Source: CAIWAH01 sp043755815
GTDB lineage: Bacteria; Verrucomicrobiota; Verrucomicrobiia; Limisphaerales; UBA9464
Length of the DNA: 64,000 nucleotides
Assembly (NCBI GenBank): GCA_043755815.1
Contig: JAYUSF010000220.1
Span: 1-64,000, forward strand
Direction of reading: 5' to 3'
Below are positions 1-9,107 of the stretch, piece by piece; the first letter of the stretch is position 1; every line of letters begins with the position of its first letter. Position numbers and translations under genes: made by a program. Below the pieces are notes generated by a model. That model saw only the letters and a program-made list of their open reading frames with translations. It searched no databases and was not told the origin of the DNA.

Positions 1-43
1 CGTTCTTCACCACCGCTGCACTGCCACAATGCTGACACTTCAT
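1..43 (-). CDS. Zinc-ribbon protein, 5' end only (possible IS1-type transposase subunit)
   Basis: An ATG read leftward from position 43 gives MKCQHCGSAAVVKN before the window ends. The pair C-x-x-C followed by a small polar residue and a basic/Asn end resembles the N-terminal zinc ribbon of IS1/IS1595-type InsA proteins, which bind transposon ends. Only 14 residues are visible, so the family is an inference; any small zinc-ribbon protein would fit. No terminal inverted repeat could be identified between 44 and 340. Confidence 0.4.
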   Translation of the reverse strand, partial: MKCQHCGSAAVVKN

Positions 44-340
44 GCCCCAAGCCTGCCAAGCCCACCGCACTTATCAATACCTATTGAGCAATCCCAGAAA
101 CTCAAAGAATGTCGGTTGGCCTACCAGCGAGCCGCAGTCCGTTGCAGGCATTGTCCGAATGCTTCGAAACCACAACCCTCGAGAGGAATTGTTGAGTGGC
201 GAAAGAATTGCTCTGAGAGGCAGAATTTGAGGACGGTTCGCAACTTGCTTTGCCCGGGTCGGTTGAGGCCGAGGCGACCGACGAATGTGTGGTCGAGAAA
301 GGGAGTTACAGGTTTCAGTGCTCGCCAGAGGCTTTACTGG
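44..340. other. Intergenic region, no convincing gene
   Basis: This stretch separates the leftward zinc-ribbon start from the exopolysaccharide operon. Open frames exist on the plus strand (for example from 29 to 361), but their translation is Arg/Pro/Cys-rich, has no recognisable motif and runs into the tandem repeat. I see no promoter, tRNA or terminator that I can defend. It probably holds the promoter of the exopolysaccharide operon. Confidence 0.4.
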
Positions 341-380
341 GCTTGGTTTAGCTTGGTTTAGCTTGGTTTAGCTTGGTTTG
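341..380. repeat. Four tandem copies of a 10-bp unit
   Basis: The unit gcttggttta occurs four times without a gap, at 341, 351, 361 and 371; the last copy ends in g instead of a. The array ends 15 bases before the chosen start of the outer-membrane barrel gene. Ten bases is about one helical turn, so the repeats face the same side of the DNA. They could be stacked binding sites for a regulator or a slippage-prone tract that changes promoter spacing; neither is shown. Confidence 0.9.
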
Positions 381-395
381 GGCGCAGGGTTAGAT

Positions 396-2012
396 ATGCT
401 GCCGGCCTGCGTTTGGCAGCCTTGGAAAATCATCTACTGCTTGAAGCGAAAAAATACGACATCGCGAGGGTGGAAAGCTTGGAGTGCGATACTATCGCTC
501 CTGGCTTGGAGTCTGCCTGCGTGGAGCGATGGTTTTCTTGAAGCCGCTGAGCGCGCGCTTTCTTACGACTTTGGAAAATTTGTGATCAAGCCGCAGGTAG
601 GACTAACCACCAGATTTACCGACAACGTTTTCTACGGCAACGATTCATTCACTACGACGATCTACACGAACCGGGTTGCCCCATATGACGCCGTAATACC
701 CGGCGTGACAACCAATTCGTATGGCGGTGGAGTTTTTCTCTCCACCTCACCCGGATCCGTCACGATCGGGACCAACCTTGTATTCGACCCAGTTAATCAA
801 ATTCTCTTCTTCGCTTACACTAATCGAGTTCCCGCTCATGTGGAAACCATCAACGGAATCTCCACCGAGGTGCCGCAGCGCGATGTCGTATCGCCGACCC
901 CCGGCGCATCGACAATAGGGACCAATAACTTCCGGCTCCGACCGGTTGAGTCTGAAGAACTTTTCATAGTCAGTCCCGGCTTCCGGTTGCAATACGGAAG
1001 CCTTGGGCTCAACACGCTGACCCTAGACTACAACTACGACCACATTTCCTATGTCAACAACCCGGAATACAACACCGCCCAGCACCGTGCGGAATTTGCG
1101 GCGAAACTGAACTTGGGCCGGTTTTCGATCACGGGGACCGATTCGCTCCAACTTCTCTCGAGTTTTCTGAACGGGAACAATTCGGGCGGGTCGTCAAACC
1201 AAGTTGACCGGATGGTTTGGAATAATACCTATCGGCTTCTTTACGACGCGACCGCGAAGACAGACATCTATCTCAACGCATTCCATTATCGTTACGACTA
1301 CGATCAAGGAGTAGCGATCTACGACAGCGAAACGGTGAAGGGAACCGTTGGCGCAAGCTACGCGTGGACCGAACGGTTACGAGTTTTTGCCGAGGTCGAA
1401 TATGGCCAATCTTTTGTCACGCCCAATTTGGCATCGCAGCCCCTTGCGCCGAGTTCGACAATTTACGGCGGCTTCATCGGTGTCCGGGGTAACTTTACTC
1501 CGCGAATTCAGGGCAGCCTTCAGGTTGGTTACCAAAGCCGGGTCTTTCCAGGAACATTTGCGCCTGGCGAGGAGCCGGCTTCGGTAGCTTCCCCAGCAGT
1601 CACTGCCGACATTAGTTACGCATTGAGTGCGAAAACGCTGTTGAAACTTTCCTACGGCCGAAGCACCGATGTGTCGCCCCAGTTTGCCAAGCAGTCTTAT
1701 ATTTACGATCGAATTCAGCTCGGGGCGAGCCAGTTTATAGGATCGTCGGGCAAATGGATGGTAACCGCAACCGCGGGTGTAAATTCAGGCAGTTTCGGAG
1801 ATACCCCTGGCACCAACTTTGCCCGGTCCGACAGCATTCTCGAGGGTGGCTTGCGTCTCACTTATCAGCCTCGTCCTTGGCTGGCTGCTGTTCTTGCCTA
1901 CGAATACGAGAACTATTCGTCGAAATTCAAGGACCCGAGAGTTGCCCGCTTTACCTCTCTGGTGGATTATCAGGTTAATAACATCACATTTTCCCTAAAG
2001 ATTGGTTACTGA
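396..2012 (+). CDS. Outer-membrane beta-barrel protein of exopolysaccharide export locus
   Basis: 538 residues. The N-terminus has a basic stretch then a hydrophobic core (WSAILSLLAWSLPAWS) typical of a signal peptide, and the rest alternates polar and aromatic residues as in transmembrane beta strands, ending in the aromatic-terminated strand SLKIGY typical of outer-membrane proteins. It stands 3 bp before a Wza-like export gene and a Wzc-like kinase, the arrangement of exopolysaccharide/exosortase loci, so it is probably the outer-membrane component of polymer export or its partner. The ATG at 396 is chosen over a TTG at 378 because AGGG lies six bases before it and the TTG sits inside the tandem repeat. 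The assignment rests on fold-like features and context, not on a sharp motif. Confidence 0.7.
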   Translation: MLPACVWQPWKIIYCLKRKNTTSRGWKAWSAILSLLAWSLPAWSDGFLEAAERALSYDFGKFVIKPQVGLTTRFTDNVFYGNDSFTTTIYTNRVAPYDAVIPGVTTNSYGGGVFLSTSPGSVTIGTNLVFDPVNQILFFAYTNRVPAHVETINGISTEVPQRDVVSPTPGASTIGTNNFRLRPVESEELFIVSPGFRLQYGSLGLNTLTLDYNYDHISYVNNPEYNTAQHRAEFAAKLNLGRFSITGTDSLQLLSSFLNGNNSGGSSNQVDRMVWNNTYRLLYDATAKTDIYLNAFHYRYDYDQGVAIYDSETVKGTVGASYAWTERLRVFAEVEYGQSFVTPNLASQPLAPSSTIYGGFIGVRGNFTPRIQGSLQVGYQSRVFPGTFAPGEEPASVASPAVTADISYALSAKTLLKLSYGRSTDVSPQFAKQSYIYDRIQLGASQFIGSSGKWMVTATAGVNSGSFGDTPGTNFARSDSILEGGLRLTYQPRPWLAAVLAYEYENYSSKFKDPRVARFTSLVDYQVNNITFSLKIGY

Positions 2013-2015
2013 AGC

Positions 2016-2582
2016 ATGAAAAATAAACTGCATCGATTGCTCCTGGTGCTCGGATTGCTGGCCTGGGGCATGTCGGACTCTTCCGCGCTGGGCCAGGCTG
2101 TCGCCCGCAAGATTATGCCGAATGACGTCCTCCTCATCAGGGTGCTAAACGAGCCAGATATGACGACGGAAAAGAAGGTGACTGCGGACGGTAAGATTGA
2201 CTATTTCTTTATCGGGGAAATAGACGTCAACAATAAGAGTTTGTCTGAAGCTCAGAAAATAATCCGGGACAAGTTGGATGCCGATTATTTGGTTGATCCC
2301 CAAGTTTACGTCGAAGTAAAGCAGTATGCGGTCCAATACGTGACGGTAACAGGTCAGGTGCAGAAGCCTGGCCAGGTCGTCTTGCCCGCTGACCACCAGA
2401 TGGACATGGTTGAAGCAATCGGGGCGGCAGGAGATTTTAACCGCTTCGCAAACAAGAACCGCATCGAACTCCGCCGAAAGCAAAAAACGACCCGTTATTC
2501 GTATGATGACCTGAAAAAGCCGGATGGACGTGTTTATGTTGAACCGGAGGATGTCATTGAAGTGGCCGAATCGAAACTCTGA
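2016..2582 (+). CDS. Polysaccharide export protein, Wza-like (Poly_export + SLBB)
   Basis: 188 residues. After a signal peptide (hydrophobic LLLVLGLLAW, cleavage near ALGQA) comes a Poly_export domain (about 30-105, with PNDVLLIRV and the DGKIDYFFIGEI strand pair) and one SLBB-type domain (about 106-160, with VTVTGQVQKPGQV). Proteins of this family line the outer-membrane/periplasmic channel through which capsule or exopolysaccharide leaves the cell. It has no lipobox Cys and is about half the length of E. coli Wza, with no C-terminal amphipathic helix for a pore, so it probably works with the barrel encoded 3 bp upstream. The kinase gene follows after 12 bp. Confidence 0.88.
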   Translation: MKNKLHRLLLVLGLLAWGMSDSSALGQAVARKIMPNDVLLIRVLNEPDMTTEKKVTADGKIDYFFIGEIDVNNKSLSEAQKIIRDKLDADYLVDPQVYVEVKQYAVQYVTVTGQVQKPGQVVLPADHQMDMVEAIGAAGDFNRFANKNRIELRRKQKTTRYSYDDLKKPDGRVYVEPEDVIEVAESKL

Positions 2583-2594
2583 ACCGAGATCTTA

Positions 2595-4775
2595 ATGAGC
2601 GAATCCAACATTGCCGGTGCGCCCCCACAGTCGACAGGTGAGGCATTCAAAATCCGAGAATACTGGCACGTCGTTCTTGAACGTCGGTGGCTGATCATCG
2701 CGACCTTCACGGTTTTCGTGATAATGGGTGCGCTCTATGCCTTTAGGGCAACGCCAATCTTTCAAGCCGTAGCACGGCTCCAGATCGACCCAGAAACGGG
2801 CGGGTTGCTTAGCCTTCGGGACGCGATGAGTTGGGGTAACAAGGATCAGGATTACCTTCAGACGCAATACCGGAATCTTCAGGCGAGGTCCCTGCTGGAA
2901 TCCGTAATTCAAAAACTTAAGCTGGATGAGGACGAACGATATAAGATGAGTTCGGACCGGGTGGCAGCCTTGGCGTCGGACTTGGACATCACGCCAATTC
3001 GTTTGACGCGCCTGGTCGAGGTTCGCCTGCGGCACCCGAACCCCAAAACTGCTGAGCTTGCCGTCAACACGCTTGTCGAAAACTTTCTTCAGCAGAACCA
3101 AGACCGGAAGACTGGAAAAGCAATGGCCGGATACCGGATGCTGAAGCAGGAAGCCCAAAGTCAGGAGAACGATTTGAGCCAAGCCATCGAGCGTTTGACC
3201 AAGTATCGATCGGACAAGGCGATGATTTCGCTCCAAGACGATATGAACGTCGTCGCGTTGGGATTAAAGCAGGCCAAGATTGATCTGGACGTTCAACTTC
3301 TGCGCCGGTCGGATGCACAGAAAGCTGCCGATCAGGCCAGCAAATGGACTAAGGAAGGGCGAGAATTAGTTGAGTTTCCTTTTGTCGCACAAGACGCGGT
3401 CGTTTCCCAACTTAAACTTAGGGTTGCCGTTTCGGAATCGAAATTGGCGGAATTGCGGACGCGTTATCGTGACAAGCATCCCAAAGTGGCGGAGGTCTTG
3501 AATTCGCTGCAAGCCGACAGGGAAAAGCTGAAGTCAGAAGCTCAACGGGCTGTTGAGACGGTGTTTAACCTCGCTCAGATTGAGCAATCAAAACTGGTCG
3601 AAGCGGAGCAAAAATATAAGAACGCAGAAAAGTCCGTCTACGAGATGAACGCTGCGAAGACGCAATACGAACTGATGCTAAGGCAGAAAGAGCGGGCTGA
3701 GACCATGTATCAGCTCGTGCTCTCAAAGACGAAGGAATATGACCTCAGTTCCAAGGAGCAAATGCAGAACATGGTGGTCATTGATCGGGCGGTGACTCCA
3801 GCGAAGCCCGTTAAGCCCAACAAGCCGCTCATCCTGGCGGGAAGCGTGTTTGGCGGTTTGTTGGCGGCGCTTGGACTCGCGTTCTTCATGAACTTCCTGG
3901 ACGACTCAGTGAAGAGCCAAGACGACGTGGAAAGTTTCCTGAGGCTGCCGTTCCTCGGATATGTGCCCAACATTAAGACCACCAGCGTGGTTGAACGCGA
4001 CCTGCAGGCCCATATCCAGCCGACATCGAGTGCGGCCGAGGGGTTCAGAACGCTTCGCGCAGCGGTCTCACTCGCGAAGAACGCCGACAAGTTGCGCAAT
4101 ATTGCGGTCACCAGCACGATTCCATCCGAGGGCAAATCGCTCGTGGCTTCCAATTTTGCCATTGTCACGGCGCAGACCGGGTTAAAGACGTTGCTGGTGG
4201 ATTCGGACCTGCGTCGCCCGTCTGTCCATAAGGCCTTTCAGTTGCAGAGCCCAATTGGACTTTCTGCCTATCTGGCAGGCCGGGTCCCCAGCGTGGACGA
4301 AATCATCCACAAGTCGGAGGTGCCGAATTTGGACGTCATTTGCTGCGGAGCGACTCCGAGCAATCCCTCCGAACTGATTGGATCCAAGCAGATGCTTCAA
4401 TTCCTTGAAGAGGTTTCTGGCCGTTACGACCGGGTGATCTTGGACTGTCCTCCCGTGTCTGCGGTAGCCGATCCGCTGGTGGTGGGCTCGATGTGCGATG
4501 GCCTGATCTTCGTGACCAAGTTCAACAAGATCCGTCGCGAGCATGCCCTTCGTTCGGTCCAGCGGATTCAAGACGCCGGCATTTTCATCATCGGCTCAGT
4601 GCTCAACGACATCGATTTCGAGGGCAAGGACTCCTACTACTACAGCTACCACTACTACCAGAACCGCTATTATTCCTCGCACTACAAGAGCCGGACTTCC
4701 GGTCAGGCTGGCGAAGGCAAGGCATCTGGTGGTAAGGAAAAGGAAGGTGCCGGGAAAGAATCGAACAAGGCGTGA
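2595..4775 (+). CDS. Polysaccharide co-polymerase / tyrosine autokinase (Wzc/BY-kinase)
   Basis: 726 residues. A Wzz domain has one membrane span near 30-50 and a second near 410-430, with a long coiled coil between them. The cytoplasmic kinase has Walker A (SEGKS, GKS at about 513-515), Walker A' (LLVDSDLRRP, about 533) and Walker B (VILDCPPVSA, about 614). The tail around 678-700 is a tyrosine cluster (SYYYSYHYYQNRYYSSHY) serving as autophosphorylation sites. BY-kinases cycle between phosphorylated monomers and dephosphorylated octamers to control polymer length and export. Last gene of the three-gene export operon. No glycosyltransferases follow, so the rest of the biosynthetic locus must lie elsewhere or left of the window. 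Confidence 0.93.
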   Translation: MSESNIAGAPPQSTGEAFKIREYWHVVLERRWLIIATFTVFVIMGALYAFRATPIFQAVARLQIDPETGGLLSLRDAMSWGNKDQDYLQTQYRNLQARSLLESVIQKLKLDEDERYKMSSDRVAALASDLDITPIRLTRLVEVRLRHPNPKTAELAVNTLVENFLQQNQDRKTGKAMAGYRMLKQEAQSQENDLSQAIERLTKYRSDKAMISLQDDMNVVALGLKQAKIDLDVQLLRRSDAQKAADQASKWTKEGRELVEFPFVAQDAVVSQLKLRVAVSESKLAELRTRYRDKHPKVAEVLNSLQADREKLKSEAQRAVETVFNLAQIEQSKLVEAEQKYKNAEKSVYEMNAAKTQYELMLRQKERAETMYQLVLSKTKEYDLSSKEQMQNMVVIDRAVTPAKPVKPNKPLILAGSVFGGLLAALGLAFFMNFLDDSVKSQDDVESFLRLPFLGYVPNIKTTSVVERDLQAHIQPTSSAAEGFRTLRAAVSLAKNADKLRNIAVTSTIPSEGKSLVASNFAIVTAQTGLKTLLVDSDLRRPSVHKAFQLQSPIGLSAYLAGRVPSVDEIIHKSEVPNLDVICCGATPSNPSELIGSKQMLQFLEEVSGRYDRVILDCPPVSAVADPLVVGSMCDGLIFVTKFNKIRREHALRSVQRIQDAGIFIIGSVLNDIDFEGKDSYYYSYHYYQNRYYSSHYKSRTSGQAGEGKASGGKEKEGAGKESNKA

Positions 4776-4800
4776 AACCTAATCGGAATCCAAGCAATCG

Positions 4801-4827
4801 CGACCGAGCTCGGGTCGAGTTTTCTTT
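4801..4827 (+). terminator. Weak possible terminator after the export operon
   Basis: A 5-bp stem (cgacc/ggtcg) with a 7-base loop at 4801-4817 is followed by a T-rich run (ttttcttt) at 4820-4827. It lies 26 bp after the kinase stop and before a convergent gene, where a terminator is expected. The stem is short, so this is tentative. Confidence 0.35.
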
Positions 4828-4862
4828 ATAAATGGCATCGCGCGGTGCCGGGTCCGGAACCA

Positions 4863-5726
4863 TCAGGCATACTTCCGGAGAATTGGCCCGAGCGCTTTGG
4901 TTTGGGCCTTAGGCCACAGTGAGCGTTCGGTCATGATCGCGTTGGCGAGCGCCGAATGGCAGGGCCATTCGGCTTTCGTCGGCAGGCAGGGAACGACATC
5001 TTGGATCAAAGCCTTGGCGGTCTCGCTGTTTCGGCGCAGGTTGTTGAGCACCATTTCGACTGTCACGTGCGCCTCGTCGGTTTTCCAGCAGTCGTAATCG
5101 GTTACCATTGCGAGCGTGGCGTAGGCGATCTCCGCTTCGCGGGCGCACTTGGCTTCACCCAGATTCGTCATGCCAATGACGTCGAATCCTGCGCGATGGT
5201 TGAACTGCGACTCCGCCCGGGTGCTGAAGGCTGGTCCCTCCATGTTTACGTAGGTTCCGCCGTCGTGGGCCCTCGCTCTTAGGCGGCGTGCAGAATGGCG
5301 TAGTAATTGCCGGAGCTCCTCGCAGATCGGCTCCGCAAAGGCGATGTGGGCAACGATGCCGTTGCCAAAGAACGTGTGTTCCTGATCCCGCTTCGTCCGA
5401 TCGAAAAACTGGTCCACCAGCACGATGTCGCAGGGTTTGTATCGGGCCTGGAGGGAGCCGACGGCGCTGACGCTGATAACCCAATCCACCCCGAGCGACT
5501 TCAGGGCCCAAAGATTCGCCCGATGGTTTAGCTCCGTGGGCGAAATGCGGTGACCCCGGCCATGGCGGGGCAGAAATACGACCTCTCGGCCGGCCAAAAA
5601 TCCGGTGAGCAGTTCATCGGAAGGAGATCCAAACGGAGTCTTCACGTTGATCCACTTTTGGCGTTTGAAACCCTCAAGGTGGTAAAGGCCGCTTCCGCCG
5701 ATGATGCCGATGCGTGAAATGCTCAT
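4863..5726 (-). CDS. mtnP: S-methyl-5'-thioadenosine phosphorylase
   Basis: 287 residues from the ATG at 5726; an in-frame ATG five codons upstream (5741) is the alternative. It cleaves methylthioadenosine with phosphate to adenine and 5-methylthioribose-1-phosphate in the methionine salvage pathway. Visible family motifs are IGGSGLY near the N-terminus, LPRHGRGH (phosphate site), NMEGPAFSTRAE (base/ribose site) and TDYDCWK followed by EAHVTVEMVL, which is the MTAP rather than PNP form of the specificity loop. One oddity is NLGEAK where most members have a Pro before the Glu. It converges with the export operon and diverges from the exported dikinase-like gene. Confidence 0.92.
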   Translation of the reverse strand: MSISRIGIIGGSGLYHLEGFKRQKWINVKTPFGSPSDELLTGFLAGREVVFLPRHGRGHRISPTELNHRANLWALKSLGVDWVISVSAVGSLQARYKPCDIVLVDQFFDRTKRDQEHTFFGNGIVAHIAFAEPICEELRQLLRHSARRLRARAHDGGTYVNMEGPAFSTRAESQFNHRAGFDVIGMTNLGEAKCAREAEIAYATLAMVTDYDCWKTDEAHVTVEMVLNNLRRNSETAKALIQDVVPCLPTKAEWPCHSALANAIMTERSLWPKAQTKALGPILRKYA

Positions 5727-5967
5727 GGTTGATGGCTTCACCGGCAGTTAACCAGAGTTGGCCCGGATGGCAAAGCCCGGCGGTTGCCGCGGATCGCCGG
5801 CTCTGACCAACGCCGAACCGACTGCTTCACCAAGGAATAGGCGTCCAAGGCTCGTGCAATTGTTGATACCTGAAAGCCTCATGGATTTTGCCAATGATTG
5901 CCGGAACGTGTTGGCCCACGGTTGGAACTGAGCTTGCACGGGCATACTGATTGGCCAGTTTCACCAC

Positions 5968-8900
5968 ATGCGTTTCTTGCGGGTCGCCATCGGTGGATTG
6001 CTGACGTGTAGGATCGGTTGGGCCGGCTATGCCGCAGCCCTGCAGGTTGCACCGGACAACATACACGGGTGGCTGCACGTCCGGTTCGCCGGCGAATCCA
6101 ACCGCGTGCAGGTGTTGCAGGCCTCACCCAACCTCTCCACGTGGACCGAGGCGGCGGTGTTTCATGACGGGGCGTTCGATTTTGTGGACGTGACGGCGCC
6201 GACCAACGCAGCGCGTTACTTCCGGGTCATGAGCCGGACCAAGACGGCGGCGGACGATGGACGGAACCAGCTTTCCCTGCCGGATGACCCGTTTGTCGTG
6301 CAGACCTTCGCACCGCTCGGAGAACCCGGCGTGAACTGGGTCAAGTTTGCCATCCTGCTCGAGGACGAGACGAGGGTGTGGTTTCAGGACAGCATCAAAC
6401 AGCCCTTCCATTACGACTACGCCAAGCTGCGGCTGGCGCCGTTCCTCGGCGCGTCGCGCACGGACTTTGACCAACGCACGTTGCACCGGACCAACCAACT
6501 CGCCGTGCTCGGCGCCGTCCTGCTGCCGGGTGACGGCCGGGGCGAATACGGCATCCAGTTGGTGGGCCAGGAAGCGTTCCCGCGTGAAGAAGTTGTCCGC
6601 TGGCTGCGGTTGGTGCAGGCGGCCGTGCGGGCCCCGGCCGGGACGCGGGCCTACTACCTGCCCACGTTCGAGCAGGTCCCGACTGCGCAGGCCAATCGCG
6701 ATTGGTTCGCCACGACAGGCTTCGAGGTCGCGTCGTCGGACCGCTGGCTGGCCAGCGACGCCGTTTACAGCGAGGGCTGGGCGCTGGGCCGGTTGACCTA
6801 CGTGCCGACGGCGGAGATTCCCTCGGCCTATGCGAACGGCCGCCTGCGGGCGACGGACATCCTGCTGACGGACGCGGTGCCGGCGGAGGTGCCGTTCGTG
6901 GCGGGCATCATCACGCTGGCCCCGGCCACGCCCAATTCGCACGTCGCAATCCTGGCCCAAGGCCACGGCGTGCCGTTTGTCTGGTTTGCCGATCCGGCGA
7001 TGCGGACCGAGGCGCAGGCGTTGGCCGGCCGCGAAGTCGCCCTGCGGACGGAGAACCTGTTCTTCTCGACGGCGACGTTGATCGACATCGAAGGCCGGTT
7101 GCCCGCGGCACTCCGGGAGGAATTGCTCGCGCTCAAACGGACGGCTCCGCTGCGCTATGCCCCGAAACAAACCCTCGGTCTCATCGCGACCAACGTGCAG
7201 GAGCTGCGGCCCGACGCGACCCGTTACGTGGGTGGCAAGGCGGCCAACTACGGACTGCTGCGCCGGACCGTGCCGGCCAATTCGGAGCCGGCCCTCGCGC
7301 TGACGTTTGACCTGTGGGACGCGTTTCTCACGCAGACGCTGCCGGGTGGCCGCACCCTGCGCGAAGAGATCGCCTTCCAGCTTGGGGGCTTCACCGATCC
7401 GCCGGACATCCTTTCCGCGCAGGCCCGTTTGCTTGCGCTGCGGGACACCTTCACGAAGACCGCCCGGTTTTCCGCGGCCTGGCAGGCGGCCGTCCTCGGG
7501 GCGCTGACCAATGCGGGGTTCGACGGCACACGCAAGCTTCGGTTCCGCAGTTCAACCAACGTCGAGGACAGCGAGGATTTCACCGGCGCCGGGCTTTACG
7601 AAAGTTACAGCGGCTGCCTCTGGGACGACCTGGATGCCGACGCGTCCGGCCCCTCGGCGTGCGACCCGACGGAGGCCAACGAACGTGGGGTGTTCCGGGC
7701 GATTCAGCGAGTCTATGCGAGCTTCTACAACGACAACGCCTTCCTGGAACGCCTCCGACGCGGCGTGAAGGAGGATGAAGCCGGCATGGCCGTGCTCGTG
7801 CATCACTCCTATCCGGACGAAATCGAGATGGCCAACGGCGTGGCGACGCTGAAATGGCAGAAGCAGTTTGGCAGCGTGTCGCTCGAAGGCCGGGTCGTGT
7901 CGCAGCTCGGCGCGGAATCCATCACGAACCCCGACAATGCGGCGCGGCCGGAGACGGTGGACTTCTACCGCTCCGGCGGCTTCACCTCCGTAGCCTTGCG
8001 GCAGAGTTCGGCCCGGGTGCCGCTCGGCGGCTACGTCATGCGGTGGGAGACCGACTATCAGCAATTGGTCAGCCTGCTTGCCACGGTGGCCAACGGCTAC
8101 GCCCAGATGTTCCCGACGAAGACGGAGTTCGCTCTCGACTTCGAATACAAGCGGGTCGTGCCGGGTTTGCTGGATTTGAAACAGGTCCGCCCCTTGCCGC
8201 GGCCCAAGGCGGTGCCGGTCACGACCTTCCTGCTGCCGACGACCGAAACGCTGTGCGTGGAGGAGGGGGAGTTTTCCGACGTCTTCGCCAAGCATCGGCT
8301 GAAGTGCGAACTTAGCTTGACCTCCGACGCCCGCCGGTTCACCGACTCCGATCTTGCGACGGCGATCTATTTGCAGGGTCAGTTTGCCACCCGGATCGGC
8401 GACGAGGTGATCCAGTTGACCAACGCAGTCAGCTCGTGGCCTGAGTTCAAGCACGGACGCAGCGGTGATGAAACGCGCGATTCCTGGGCCGTGGGTTCCG
8501 GGCCGAACCGGCGGGTGCTGACGCTGACCACCCCGGTGATTCGCTCGACAGTCCCGCCGCAGGCGCCGTGGGTAACGGTGCGGGACTTCTCGCTCACGCT
8601 CGACGCGAAGTATGCCCAGCCCCAGCCCACATTTGGATTCCCCGGCCCCACCACGACCCTGACCGACGCGGTGCGGCTGATTGGCTGTCCGGTGATCCGT
8701 TCCGACTCGCTGCTCCAGAACCGGGCGTTCACGAACAAGGCCGGGGTCGTGGTCCGACCGCAGTTTTGGTGGCCCCAGCCGCCCAAGGGACCCAGCGCCG
8801 GCTACACCGCACCGAACCTCGGCTTTGTCGAAACCCGCATTACCGGCCTGACCACCGAACCGATTGTGCTGCGGGACCGCACCGCGCAGACCTACTCACC

Positions 8901-9081
8901 GGGTCACCATAACTTCTGGGAGGCGTTCCTGTTCGAGCCACGCCTGGATCCGGCGGTGAGCGCGGCGCAACTGGCGGAGCTGGAGTCGAAACAGATCCGC
9001 CAACTCGTGGTGGACGGCGGCTTCGACGGCGTGACGTTCTGGGCGGTCAACCCCGCCGGGCAGTTGCGCGCGCTACCTTGA
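5968..9081 (+). CDS. Exported PEP/pyruvate-binding (PPDK-type) protein with glucan-dikinase domain order
   Basis: 1,037 residues. A likely signal peptide (hydrophobic VAIGGLLTCRIGWAGYAAA) is followed by a small beta-sandwich ending in RYFRV, common on secreted Verrucomicrobia proteins. A PEP-utiliser-like swivelling segment then carries TPNSHVAIL with the presumptive phospho-His at about 325. A PPDK_N-type ATP-binding domain follows at about 410-745, with VGGKAANYG, RFRSSTNVED and the closing LKQVRP motif. In PPDK and PEP synthase the ATP domain comes first; here His precedes ATP, as in plant glucan-water dikinases. The last ~290 residues are unassigned. Function is unproven: a cytosolic-type phosphotransferase fold with an export signal has no obvious ATP source outside the cell. 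Confidence 0.75.
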   Translation: MRFLRVAIGGLLTCRIGWAGYAAALQVAPDNIHGWLHVRFAGESNRVQVLQASPNLSTWTEAAVFHDGAFDFVDVTAPTNAARYFRVMSRTKTAADDGRNQLSLPDDPFVVQTFAPLGEPGVNWVKFAILLEDETRVWFQDSIKQPFHYDYAKLRLAPFLGASRTDFDQRTLHRTNQLAVLGAVLLPGDGRGEYGIQLVGQEAFPREEVVRWLRLVQAAVRAPAGTRAYYLPTFEQVPTAQANRDWFATTGFEVASSDRWLASDAVYSEGWALGRLTYVPTAEIPSAYANGRLRATDILLTDAVPAEVPFVAGIITLAPATPNSHVAILAQGHGVPFVWFADPAMRTEAQALAGREVALRTENLFFSTATLIDIEGRLPAALREELLALKRTAPLRYAPKQTLGLIATNVQELRPDATRYVGGKAANYGLLRRTVPANSEPALALTFDLWDAFLTQTLPGGRTLREEIAFQLGGFTDPPDILSAQARLLALRDTFTKTARFSAAWQAAVLGALTNAGFDGTRKLRFRSSTNVEDSEDFTGAGLYESYSGCLWDDLDADASGPSACDPTEANERGVFRAIQRVYASFYNDNAFLERLRRGVKEDEAGMAVLVHHSYPDEIEMANGVATLKWQKQFGSVSLEGRVVSQLGAESITNPDNAARPETVDFYRSGGFTSVALRQSSARVPLGGYVMRWETDYQQLVSLLATVANGYAQMFPTKTEFALDFEYKRVVPGLLDLKQVRPLPRPKAVPVTTFLLPTTETLCVEEGEFSDVFAKHRLKCELSLTSDARRFTDSDLATAIYLQGQFATRIGDEVIQLTNAVSSWPEFKHGRSGDETRDSWAVGSGPNRRVLTLTTPVIRSTVPPQAPWVTVRDFSLTLDAKYAQPQPTFGFPGPTTTLTDAVRLIGCPVIRSDSLLQNRAFTNKAGVVVRPQFWWPQPPKGPSAGYTAPNLGFVETRITGLTTEPIVLRDRTAQTYSPGHHNFWEAFLFEPRLDPAVSAAQLAELESKQIRQLVVDGGFDGVTFWAVNPAGQLRALP

Positions 9082-9107
9082 GCGCAAGGCTCGGCGCGGT
9101 ATCCTGT

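Noticed and set aside
4863..5741. Purine nucleoside phosphorylase as the identity of the mtnP gene
   Set aside because: The TDYDCWK loop and the following HVTVEMVL are the methylthioadenosine type.
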